From JAAOZP01 sp964616835 (GTDB lineage: Archaea; Thermoproteota; EX4484-205; JAAOZP01), in assembly GCA_964616835.1 (NCBI GenBank), contig CAZTSG010000041.1, positions 1 to 12,490 on the forward strand: 12,490 nt of DNA, given 5' to 3'. The position numbers and the translations under genes are program-made. How positions within the stretch are numbered: the first letter of the stretch is position 1; each line of letters begins with the position of its first letter. A model generated the notes under the pieces. The model was given only the letters and a program-made list of their open reading frames with translations, searched no databases and was not told the origin of the DNA. Positions 4,502 through 11,011 of the stretch are shown one piece after another.

Positions 4502-7300
4502 TTAATCCCATTTCCAAACCTTTCTATTCATAAATAATTCTGGAAGCACTAATAACCCCCAGCTGGCCACACCTATGACGTACGCAAGGTCTATTAGGCT
4601 TAAACTTGTCAGATGGAATAATTGCTGCGTTATTGGTATATAGGTTATTCCGAGGGTTAATACTGCTGATGCCAAATCAGCTACTACGAAGAACTTATTT
4701 CTAAATGCTTTCCTACCCATTTTCCAAACACTATGTTTCTCTGAACGACAGTTCCAGACGACAAAGAGTTCGAACATCGCTGCCTGCACGAATGCTGTGG
4801 TAGTAGCCTCCTTATATGTTTCCGAAGTCCCGAAACCATGAGCCGGCCACACATAGTACTCTAGGCAGAAAACAAGAATGGTCCCGGTGGCTTGTAGTAA
4901 GAAGGAGGCTATTATGAAGGCACCCATCCCGTGGAGAATCCCTTCATCAGGCTTACGAGGTGGCCTTTCCATAACATCTACATCCGGAGGATCTGTTGCT
5001 AAAGCGATCGCAGGACCGCCGTCTGTTACAAGGTTTATCCAAAGTATCATCGCCGGCAGGAGTGGGAGTGGGAACATTGTTTCACCGAATATTCCGCCGA
5101 GTATTGCGAAGGTTCCTATCACAAGCAATTCGTCGAAATTGCATGCCAGCAGGAAACGTGCATACTTCCTAATGTTGTCGTATATTACTCTACCCTGTTC
5201 AACAGCCTTAACGATCGTAGCAAAGTTATCATCCATAAGAATAAGGTCTGAAGCCTCCTTAGTAACATCCGTCCCAGTTATCCCCATGGCTACTCCGACA
5301 TCTGCAGCTTTAACCGCGGGCGCGTCGTTAACCCCGTCGCCGGTCATCGCAACGATGTGGCCCTTCTTCTTCAAAGCGTTCACGATCCTAAGCTTATGCT
5401 CAGGAGATACTCGAGCGTAAACCGTAACCTTCTCAACAATCTTCTCAAACTCCTCGTCGCTCAACTTATCCAATTCCTCGCCTGTTAGAACCAAGTCTCC
5501 TTCTCTGTAGATTCCTACTTCCTTAGCTACGGCAACGGCTGTAAGCTTATGGTCGCCAGTTATCATAACGGTCTTTATGCCTGCTTTCTGGCAAAGCTTA
5601 TTCGCCTCAATGGCTTCTTCTCTCGGAGGATCAATCATCCCTTGGAGCCCGACGAAAACCATCTCCCTCTCAACGGTCTCGTCATCATGATGCTCCGCCA
5701 TCGCTTCAGACAGGCGTCTATATGCCATTGCAAGCACTCTCAAAGCATTCCCCGCCAGCTTCTCGTTAACCTCAAGAATCCTTCTCTTCGCTTCTTCTGT
5801 CAGAACCTTCTCTTCACCGTTCTCAAGAACACGGCTACATCTTTCCAGAACGATTTCAGGCGCCCCCTTCATATAGGCATGAACTTCTCCTTCAGGAGTC
5901 TTATGGATGGTTGTCATACGTTTCCTCTCCGAGGTGAATGGAATCTCACCGATTCTTGGAAAACTCTTTTCCAAAGCCTCTTTCTCAAGCCCGGCTTTGG
6001 CGGCTGAGACTATTAGAGCCCCCTCCGTAGGGTCTCCAAAAACCTCCCAACTATTATTCTGCTCATTCCTCCTCAAGCTAGCGTTGTTACATAGGGCTCC
6101 TATTCTCAGAAGAAGCTGAAGGCTTTCTGCTGGTTCAATATGATCCTCGCCAATTCTAAACTCTCCCTTAGGCTCGTATCCGACACCAGTCACTTCAACG
6201 ATTTTCCCATCAACGTACACTTGGCGGACAGTCATCTCGCCCTTAGTTATCGTACCGGTCTTGTCTGAGCATATGACTGTTACTGCACCAAGGCTTTCGG
6301 CTGAAGACAACCGTCTTACGATAGCATTCCGTTTTGCAAACTCTCTTGCTCCCAAGGCGAGCGCTACAGTAACTATCGCCGGAAGCCCCTCGGGGACTGC
6401 CGAAATCGCTAAGGCTATTGAAGACATGAATGCTTGAATGAAACCATCAATCTCGAAACGTCTCTGCATAACTACTTCAAAGACTTCCAGCATGAAAATC
6501 ACTATGCATACTGCGATTACTACCCTAGCTATCTTACTGGCAAATCTGTTAAGCTTTTTCTGTAAGGGTGTTTCCTCCTCCTCGGCTTCTTGAACCATCT
6601 TAGCAATCTTGCCAAACTCCGTGTTCATGCCCGTAGCTACAACGACCGCCCTCCCCCTGCCGTAAACAACATGGGTTGCGGAGAAAACCATGTTACGCCT
6701 TTCAGAAACAGGAGCATCTTCTCTGACGGGATTTACATCCTTCTCTACGGGTGTTGATTCTCCAGTTAAAACAGCCTCATTAGTCTTAAGCTCAATAGCT
6801 TCTACTAGGCGCGCATCGGCGGGAACACGATCTCCCGCCTCCAGCACCAGAATGTCTCCTGGAACAACTTCTTTAGCCGGTATGATAATCTCCTTACCAT
6901 CTCTTATAACACGCGCCTTTGGCGCCGTAAGCTTCTTCAGTGCTTCAACAGCCTTCTCAGCCCTGTACTCTTGTACGAAGCCTGTGACTGCGCATAGAAA
7001 AACTATGGCGCTTATTGTAATAACATCTGCAAACGACTCCATGAATTCCTCGCCTTGCAACATTTCGTAGTAGCCAACTATAGCAGAGAAAATTGTTGCA
7101 GCAATCAGCAATAGGATGAACACGTCTTTAAACTCGTCCAAGAACATTTGCAGGGCTGTTCTACGCTTCACCTCCTTGATCTCATTGGATCCGTATTTTT
7201 TAAGACGCTCAGAAGCCTCTTGTGAAGACAGGCCCTCACGACTCGCACCTAGCTCTTTTAAAACTTCTTCGATGCTTGCAGCATGCCAAGGCTTAGGCAT
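4502..7300 (-). CDS. P-type (IIA) Ca2+-transporting ATPase, SERCA/PacL-like
   Basis: The product has 932 residues, full length for a type II P-type ATPase. In order: N-terminal cation ATPase domain (1-60); helices M1-M2 (about 58-110); actuator with TGES (179-182); M3-M4 with PEGLP (303-307); phosphorylation site DKTGT (346-350, D346); nucleotide-binding domain with KGAPE (478-482); hinge TGDGVNDAP (653-661); and six C-terminal helices. Residues corresponding to SERCA Ca2+ ligands are all present: E304 (E309), N721 (N768), E724 (E771), N756 (N796), T759, D760 and E844 (E908). It should pump Ca2+ out of the cytoplasm using ATP; counter-ion H+ is inferred from the family. The ATG at 7300 is supported by GAGGGGG 6 nt upstream and a TATA box. 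It is monocistronic and convergent with the SPFH gene. No frameshift is seen. Confidence 0.96.
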   Translation of the reverse strand: MPKPWHAASIEEVLKELGASREGLSSQEASERLKKYGSNEIKEVKRRTALQMFLDEFKDVFILLLIAATIFSAIVGYYEMLQGEEFMESFADVITISAIVFLCAVTGFVQEYRAEKAVEALKKLTAPKARVIRDGKEIIIPAKEVVPGDILVLEAGDRVPADARLVEAIELKTNEAVLTGESTPVEKDVNPVREDAPVSERRNMVFSATHVVYGRGRAVVVATGMNTEFGKIAKMVQEAEEEETPLQKKLNRFASKIARVVIAVCIVIFMLEVFEVVMQRRFEIDGFIQAFMSSIALAISAVPEGLPAIVTVALALGAREFAKRNAIVRRLSSAESLGAVTVICSDKTGTITKGEMTVRQVYVDGKIVEVTGVGYEPKGEFRIGEDHIEPAESLQLLLRIGALCNNASLRRNEQNNSWEVFGDPTEGALIVSAAKAGLEKEALEKSFPRIGEIPFTSERKRMTTIHKTPEGEVHAYMKGAPEIVLERCSRVLENGEEKVLTEEAKRRILEVNEKLAGNALRVLAMAYRRLSEAMAEHHDDETVEREMVFVGLQGMIDPPREEAIEANKLCQKAGIKTVMITGDHKLTAVAVAKEVGIYREGDLVLTGEELDKLSDEEFEKIVEKVTVYARVSPEHKLRIVNALKKKGHIVAMTGDGVNDAPAVKAADVGVAMGITGTDVTKEASDLILMDDNFATIVKAVEQGRVIYDNIRKYARFLLACNFDELLVIGTFAILGGIFGETMFPLPLLPAMILWINLVTDGGPAIALATDPPDVDVMERPPRKPDEGILHGMGAFIIASFLLQATGTILVFCLEYYVWPAHGFGTSETYKEATTTAFVQAAMFELFVVWNCRSEKHSVWKMGRKAFRNKFFVVADLASAVLTLGITYIPITQQLFHLTSLSLIDLAYVIGVASWGLLVLPELFMNRKVWKWD

Positions 7301-7306
7301 CCTTAA

Positions 7307-7348
7307 CCCCCTCGGTTTCTCAGCAACCTGTAAAAACCAGCTTATAAG
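7307..7348 (-). promoter_or_regulatory. Promoter and ribosome binding site of the Ca2+ ATPase
   Basis: Read on the minus strand, CTTATAAG (7348-7341) is a TATA box placing the transcript start near 7319. GAGGGGG (7313-7307) lies 6 nt before the ATG, so this gene, unlike its neighbours, has a leader of about 18 nt with a Shine-Dalgarno sequence. CTTATAAG is self-complementary and could fire in both directions. Confidence 0.55.
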
Positions 7349-7417
7349 ATTAACTGTTACAACATGGAACCAGCAAAAGCGTATGAATCAAAAACCTTTC
7401 AAGCAAGACTGAATCTT

Positions 7418-7549
7418 TCAGATTGTAAATAAGATGGCAGCTTTTTTCAAATCCACGCTCAACGCTTTCCAGCGAGCATATGCTTTTAGTTTCTTGTAAT
7501 CCATACTTTTTCCAGTCTTAGAGAAGCCTCGTTTGGCAATCCGATGCAA
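7418..7549 (-). other. Possible small basic ORF, 28-43 codons
   Basis: A minus-strand frame is open from a TGA at 7555-7553 to a TGA at 7420-7418. With TTG at 7549 it gives 43 residues; with ATG at 7504 it gives 28 (MDYKKLKAYARWKALSVDLK...). Lys/Arg make up over a quarter of the residues and an amphipathic helix is plausible. No ribosome binding site or TATA box stands out, and an overlapping frame (7638-7486) is also open. It could be the remnant of a longer gene; I do not recognise a family. Confidence 0.2.
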
Positions 7550-7566
7550 AACTCAATGTGGACAGC

Positions 7567-7652
7567 AGCGCGTACTATGAGCCTGCTTCGGCTCCGTGCG
7601 CAGGAGAACCTGATTTTAAATCTCGTCCGGCTCGCCATTTTGGTCCGAGACC
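7567..7652 (+). ncRNA. GC-rich structured RNA candidate with a tRNA-like 3' end
   Basis: The stretch can fold as GCGCG (7568-7572) with CGTGC (7595-7599) stacked, across a 6-nt bulge, on GAGCC (7579-7583) with GGCTC (7590-7594). These are followed by CAGG-AGAA-CCTG (7601-7612) and GGTC-CGA-GACC (7642-7652). Separately, TTTAAAT at 7615-7621, CTCGT, CCGGCTC (7628-7634), G and CCA look like a T loop, T stem, acceptor arm, discriminator and CCA of a tRNA. GAGCCTG (7579-7585) could pair with CCGGCTC at 6 of 7 positions. The T stem does not pair and the whole is too short (about 59 nt), so it is not a functional tRNA; a decayed or truncated tRNA fragment is one reading, an unrelated structured RNA another. 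Confidence 0.3.
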
Positions 7653-8085
7653 TTTATACTTGAAGAGACTTATTAACAAGCTATGCCCAGGACCGTTACT
7701 TCCACATGCTTGGGGACATTGGAGAGTTGAATATACTAATATGTCTGCTAAGGTTTTGGTTTTAATCTTAAGTTGCTCGCGGTTCTGTTTCCGATTGAAA
7801 CAGGGCTGTTTTAAACGATTTGGGAGTTGCTAAGTTAAATGAAGCCAACATTGTCCTGCTTAAACACCCGAGCTATCTATATGGTTTTCTAGAATTTAGC
7901 TCTATACAGTTTGAGCATGTCCTATGTGGAGTTCAGATTGGCGACCAACTCTCGGATGTAAAAAGCGACACTTTTAGCATTCTTACGGGTTTTATTTAGT
8001 TGCAGAATTAATAGCTCAGAAAGTTATGGTTGAGTTCAATGAATCGGTTACTTTATGTTTTAACACTAGTATGCCAGGGAAAAAG
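7653..8085. other. Intergenic region, no convincing gene
   Basis: It holds a 66-codon open stretch (7799-7996, listed separately) and a short plus-strand frame from ATG 7741 (MSAKVLVLILSC...) that ends at 7831-7833. The latter, continued into the frame at 7799 by a shift, might be one decayed gene. No repeat, tRNA or insertion sequence is visible here. Confidence 0.4.
7799..7999 (+). other. Open frame of 66 codons, possible gene remnant
   Basis: The frame is open from after a TGA (7796-7798) to TAG (7997-7999) with no ATG; a TTG at 7820 would give 59 residues. The translation is protein-like (GVAKLNEANIVLLKHPSYL... ending SDTFSILTGFI) without low complexity. A run this long without stops occurs by chance fairly often. 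A decayed gene fragment is likeliest if it is real; the family is not recognised. Confidence 0.2.
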
Positions 8086-8122
8086 TTTATTTATCCATGT
8101 TTAACTCCATTATTTATGGAGT
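8086..8122 (+). promoter_or_regulatory. TATA box and start-codon palindrome of the second ATPase
   Basis: TTTATTTA (8086-8093) is centred about 26 nt before the ATG at 8116, predicting a leaderless transcript. ACTCCAT (8104-8110) and ATGGAGT (8116-8122) form a perfect 7-bp palindrome with a 5-nt spacer that contains the start codon. A wider perfect 9-bp inverted pair, ATTTATCCA (8089-8097) and TGGATAAAT (8150-8158), encloses it. These could be operator sites. Confidence 0.5.
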
Positions 8123-9357
8123 ATTATCCAAGAAAAATTGAAGAAAAATTGGATAAATGGCTCGGGAGGAGGGAAGTGATAGTGATTAAGGGACCTAGAC
8201 AAAGCGGTAAAACAACTCTGCTTCTGCACCTGAGCGAGAAGCTGAGTGGAAGGTATGTGACGCTTGAAGACGACGAGATGTTGAGGGCTCTGGAGAATGC
8301 CCCTAAGGAGTTCGCTGACAGATTCTTGGAGGAGAAGATTCTTTTCATAGACGAGGCCCAGTACTGTAAGGATGTTGGCAAGAAGATAAAACTAATCTAC
8401 GACTTGTTCTCAAACAGGCTTAAGGTCTTCTTAACAGGCTCAGGCTCGTTCGACATTAAGGTGGAAGTTGGGAAACACCTGGTTGGGAGAGGGGTTTTCT
8501 TCGAGCTTCTTCCACTCGACTTCGAAGAATTCCTCATTTGGAAAGCTAGGGATTTACACAGTCTTTTCTCTGAGTATAGAAGAGCTTTGACAGACTTCAT
8601 TCTAGCCGGTAAGGAGTCTAGCGTGAATATTGCGTTTGAACGTGAATTTAAAACTCTGCTAAACGAATACTTAGTATTCGGAGGCTTCCCGGCTATTGTT
8701 AAGGAGAGTGATCAGGAGATTAAGAAACAACTTCTCAAAAGCCTTGTGCAAACATACTTGGAAAAAGATGTTTTCTTCTTCCTGAACATAAGGCATATCG
8801 AGAAGTTTAGAAACTTGCTTCAATATTTGAGCTTTAACATTGGCTCCATACTTGAAGCATCTTCCATTATGAGTGAGTTTAAAATGGATTTTAAAACAGT
8901 TGAATCATACCTCGCCATTCTAGAGAACACCTATTTGATTTATCTTGTCAAACCCTTCTATAAGAATCTTGCAACAGAGCTAAAGAAGGCGAGAAAAATC
9001 TACTTCACCGACACGGGGTTGAGGAATGCTGTTATAAACAATTTCGTCCAGTTCGAAAGCAGGACGGATAAGGGTAGTCTTATTGAAAACTTCGTATTGA
9101 ACGAGCTTAAGGCAAACCTGGAAGGAGAATTCAGATACTGGAGAACTACGGGGAAAGCAGAGGTAGATTTCATCATTAAGCTGAACAGTGAAGTAATCCC
9201 TGTAGAAGTTAAAACACGCGGTAAATTAGAAAGGGGTTTCCGAAGCTTTTTAGAAGCATATAAGCCCAAGAAGGCGGTTGTATTTACTGAAGACAGGTTT
9301 GGATTCGAAACGATTGGCGAAACAAGGATCTTATACGCTCCCTACTTTTTCATTTAG
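8116..9357 (+). CDS. COG1373-type AAA+ ATPase with C-terminal DUF4143/nuclease-fold domain (second)
   Basis: The product is 413 residues from ATG 8116. An in-frame ATG at 8026 would add 30 residues but is disfavoured: the TATA box is placed for 8116 and family members start near 'M-x-x-x-x-R-K-I' just before the P-loop. Walker A GPRQSGKT (26-33), Walker B ILFIDEA (75-81; D79, E80), sensor strand LTGSGS (107-112), LLPLDFEEFL (131-140), FGGFPAI (188-194), IYFTDTGLRN (295-304) and ENFVLNEL (324-331). The C-terminal nuclease-like core has W342, EVDFII (E349, D351) and VEVK (E364, K366). All conserved catalytic positions are present, so it is probably active. It stands alone between intergenic stretches, typical of these mobile-like archaeal ATPase genes. 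Biological role not established for the family. Confidence 0.94.
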   Translation: MEYYPRKIEEKLDKWLGRREVIVIKGPRQSGKTTLLLHLSEKLSGRYVTLEDDEMLRALENAPKEFADRFLEEKILFIDEAQYCKDVGKKIKLIYDLFSNRLKVFLTGSGSFDIKVEVGKHLVGRGVFFELLPLDFEEFLIWKARDLHSLFSEYRRALTDFILAGKESSVNIAFEREFKTLLNEYLVFGGFPAIVKESDQEIKKQLLKSLVQTYLEKDVFFFLNIRHIEKFRNLLQYLSFNIGSILEASSIMSEFKMDFKTVESYLAILENTYLIYLVKPFYKNLATELKKARKIYFTDTGLRNAVINNFVQFESRTDKGSLIENFVLNELKANLEGEFRYWRTTGKAEVDFIIKLNSEVIPVEVKTRGKLERGFRSFLEAYKPKKAVVFTEDRFGFETIGETRILYAPYFFI

Positions 9358-9406
9358 GCAAAGTACTTAAAATATGGGAAGATAATAATTCTAGTTGAGC
9401 TACAGA

Positions 9407-9429
9407 AATCTCTTGCGACTGAAGAGATT
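9407..9429. repeat. Perfect 8-bp hairpin between convergent genes
   Basis: AATCTCTT (9407-9414) and AAGAGATT (9422-9429) pair perfectly around a 7-nt loop. It lies 50 nt after the ATPase stop and 108 nt from the HEPN stop. No T tract follows, so a terminator role is uncertain. The rest of 9358-9536 holds nothing I can identify. Confidence 0.35.
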
Positions 9430-9536
9430 GGAAAAGCCGCGTCGAATAGCAATCTTTGCTTTGCATATCGCGCAGCCAACTGGGAAATGAGAATTTGCTC
9501 GTTTCCTAAAGCAATCACAATCTGTAAGCAGTAGGA

Positions 9537-9989
9537 TCAATTAATTATTTTTGCATCAACACCGTAAAGCTCCGAGAGGAATTTGGCGCAAGCCTCGTAA
9601 TGTTTCCTAGCCATTTCACATGCTTTTGGCGCATAGTCCTTAAAGTAATCCGCATCCAGACCCTTCTCATAACCGTAGCCAGCTAAACCTCTTAACTCAG
9701 CCAGTTCAGAGATATTGTTGGCAAGTTCAGGAACAATGGATGAGAACCATCCTGGAACATTCTCTATTCTTGAGATTTGCTTGAAGACTGCGCTAACGTC
9801 ATGCTCCTTGGGATACTCTATTCCAAGAGCTATCAAGACTGCTTTAGACGCTTGTTCAACAGCCATCTGCGAAGAGTATACAACGTCATCCCACCTCTCG
9901 TCCTCCATAGCTCTTAAGGCGCTTTTCAGCCACCGCGCGCTCCTCTTTATGGCTGATGCTGCAAGGTCTATGTTCGTAATGTTACCCAA
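9537..9989 (-). CDS. HEPN-domain protein paired with MNT nucleotidyltransferase
   Basis: The product has 150 residues, all-helical, covering a HEPN domain. The first half has DDVVYSSQMAVEQASKAVLI (34-53), the classic HEPN 'Y-x-x-x-Q-x-A-x-E-x-x-x-K-A' helix. The catalytic-loop motif is RGLAGYGY (100-107), which is R-x4-Y-x-Y where toxic HEPN RNases of the MntA/HepT type VII systems have R-x4-H-x-Y. The histidine is therefore replaced by tyrosine, while R100 and the final tyrosine Y107, the equivalent of the residue adenylylated by MNT in known systems, remain. Start: TTG at 9989, with GAGGT (10002-9998) 8 nt upstream; an in-frame TAA lies just before it, and the next ATG would delete the first helix. 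It overlaps the nucleotidyltransferase gene by 8 nt. Likely a toxin relative with altered or lost RNase activity. Confidence 0.87.
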   Translation of the reverse strand: MGNITNIDLAASAIKRSARWLKSALRAMEDERWDDVVYSSQMAVEQASKAVLIALGIEYPKEHDVSAVFKQISRIENVPGWFSSIVPELANNISELAELRGLAGYGYEKGLDADYFKDYAPKACEMARKHYEACAKFLSELYGVDAKIIN

Positions 9990-10743
9990 GCGTTATTACC
10001 TCTCCTGCCTTCACATCCTTCAGAACCCAGTAGAACCTTTTGTCTGGAAGAGTAACCCTTACGGAACCCATCTCCTCAAGCCTCTTCCTTAAAGATTGGA
10101 GCACGCCTGTTAGAAACCCATCCTTATCGTAAAGAACTATGCCGTCGACCACTGCATCTAAGTATACCCTGTTAAACCCTTTAGCCTCCTCAACACTCAT
10201 AGCATAGTTTTGAACAATCGGATAGTAACCGGCTCTTAAAGCCTCCGAATACTCCAAGGTTTCCTCCAAGGCTTCTTTAGCTCTCCGAAGCTCTTCAATC
10301 CTAACCCAGGCAGGCTTATCATCCCAGCCTTCAGCAACTATAAGAATGTCTATATCGCTATCTTTGTCCCAGTCTCCTCTGGCGATAGATCCAAAAAGCA
10401 TTATGCTCAACAGCCTTTCTCCCAGCATATCCCTCACTATTTCACAGTACTTTCTTATTACAGGAGCATAGTAGTAATGGGGTATTCTCTCTACGTTCTT
10501 GATCACTGGTTCAGAGGAGTAAAGGATTCTATGCAATTCTTCAAGAACCCTGCTCGCCTCAAGGCCTTTAGGGGTAAGCTCATAAACCCCGTTTTTAGCG
10601 GATATAAGCTCCAGATTCTTAAGCCTTCTCAGCTTTATTGCAAGTGTCCTAGGGTTTCTCACTACTGACTTAAGGTCCTTGAACCTTGCGGTTTTCCTCT
10701 TCCTTAAGAAGAGCAGTATTTCACGCGAGAACTCGTCGTACAT
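9982..10743 (-). CDS. Winged-helix/MNT nucleotidyltransferase fusion, partner of the HEPN protein
   Basis: The product has 253 residues. Residues 1-75 form a winged helix (FKDLKSVVRNPRTLAIKLRR, 21-40, as HTH; VYELTPKGLE as wing). Residues about 90-210 form a minimal nucleotidyltransferase with the exact MntA-type signature G118-S119-x10-D130-x-D132 (FGSIARGDWDKDSDID). A third carboxylate strand is not obvious: GYYPIVQNY (172-180) occupies its likely place. In type VII systems MNT adenylylates and silences HEPN; here the DNA-binding domain suggests it also represses the operon. It is the first gene of the pair, and its TAA overlaps the HEPN start. The ATG at 10743 is supported by a TATA element about 29 nt upstream, so the transcript would be nearly leaderless. 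Confidence 0.88.
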   Translation of the reverse strand: MYDEFSREILLFLRKRKTARFKDLKSVVRNPRTLAIKLRRLKNLELISAKNGVYELTPKGLEASRVLEELHRILYSSEPVIKNVERIPHYYYAPVIRKYCEIVRDMLGERLLSIMLFGSIARGDWDKDSDIDILIVAEGWDDKPAWVRIEELRRAKEALEETLEYSEALRAGYYPIVQNYAMSVEEAKGFNRVYLDAVVDGIVLYDKDGFLTGVLQSLRKRLEEMGSVRVTLPDKRFYWVLKDVKAGEVITLG

Positions 10744-10762
10744 GCCATATTTTCTGTAGTAT

Positions 10763-10780
10763 CCTAAATTATATTTAAGG
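10763..10780 (-). promoter_or_regulatory. TATA element of the MNT/HEPN operon
   Basis: On the minus strand, TTAAATATAA is centred about 29 nt upstream of ATG 10743, placing the transcript start within about 4 nt of it. The flanks make CCTAAATTATATTTAAGG an imperfect palindrome (14 of 18 positions symmetric), a possible site for the encoded winged helix, though AT-richness weakens this. Confidence 0.45.
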
Positions 10781-10819
10781 TTTACTTTTTTACATTAACC
10801 TACGCAATACCCCTGCTGG

Positions 10820-10824
10820 AAAAA
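10820..10824 (-). terminator. Weak T-tract terminator candidate after the pyrophosphatase transcript
   Basis: Five consecutive T on the minus strand, after both the pyrophosphatase and the small downstream frame. Short for an archaeal terminator. Confidence 0.3.
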
Positions 10825-10848
10825 CAGAATTCTTATAATTCGCAGCGT

Positions 10849-10992
10849 CTAACTTCGATTCATCACGCTCTCCTCCAAAGAGGCATTCCTTTCTTCAAGT
10901 TCCAACAACTTGTTTTGCGGCATGTGTAAACTCAAATTTCCGCTTCCGGAGAGCCAATTTTTAGCAGAACTTATGCTAGAGTCCTCCGTCAC
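10849..10992 (-). CDS. Possible 47-residue coiled-coil protein downstream of the pyrophosphatase
   Basis: A minus-strand frame from GTG 10992 to TAG 10849 encodes 47 residues. The first half is Ser/Gly-rich (TEDSSISSAKNWLSGSGN). The second half, MPQNKLLELEERNASLEESV (24-43), has leucines in a heptad-like pattern, suggesting a short coiled coil. It starts 19 nt after the pyrophosphatase stop on the same strand, so it could be co-transcribed. There is no Shine-Dalgarno sequence before the GTG, and the ATG at residue 24 is an alternative start (24 residues). It may be a chance frame. Confidence 0.3.
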   Translation of the reverse strand: MTEDSSISSAKNWLSGSGNLSLHMPQNKLLELEERNASLEESVMNRS

Positions 10993-11011
10993 AGATTAAG
11001 CGTAAAAACCT

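Noticed and set aside
4878..5420. Plus-strand 180-codon open frame opposite the Ca2+ ATPase, with others at 5549-6007, 5907-6119, 6690-7070 and 7116-7412
   Set aside because: They are antisense to a full-length, motif-complete P-type ATPase and their translations have no domain pattern.
7486..7638. 50-codon minus-strand frame MASRTRFKIRF...
   Set aside because: It reads antisense through the tRNA-like stretch; the Arg/Ser-rich translation is typical of mis-translated structural RNA.
7558..7833. 91-codon plus-strand frame across the GC-rich stretch
   Set aside because: Its first part is a read-through of hairpin/tRNA-like sequence, composition is Pro/Arg/Cys-rich, and no start signal is present.
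8026..8115. ATG at 8026 as start of the second ATPase (443 residues)
   Set aside because: The extra 30 residues do not fit the family N-terminus and would lie upstream of the TATA box positioned for 8116.
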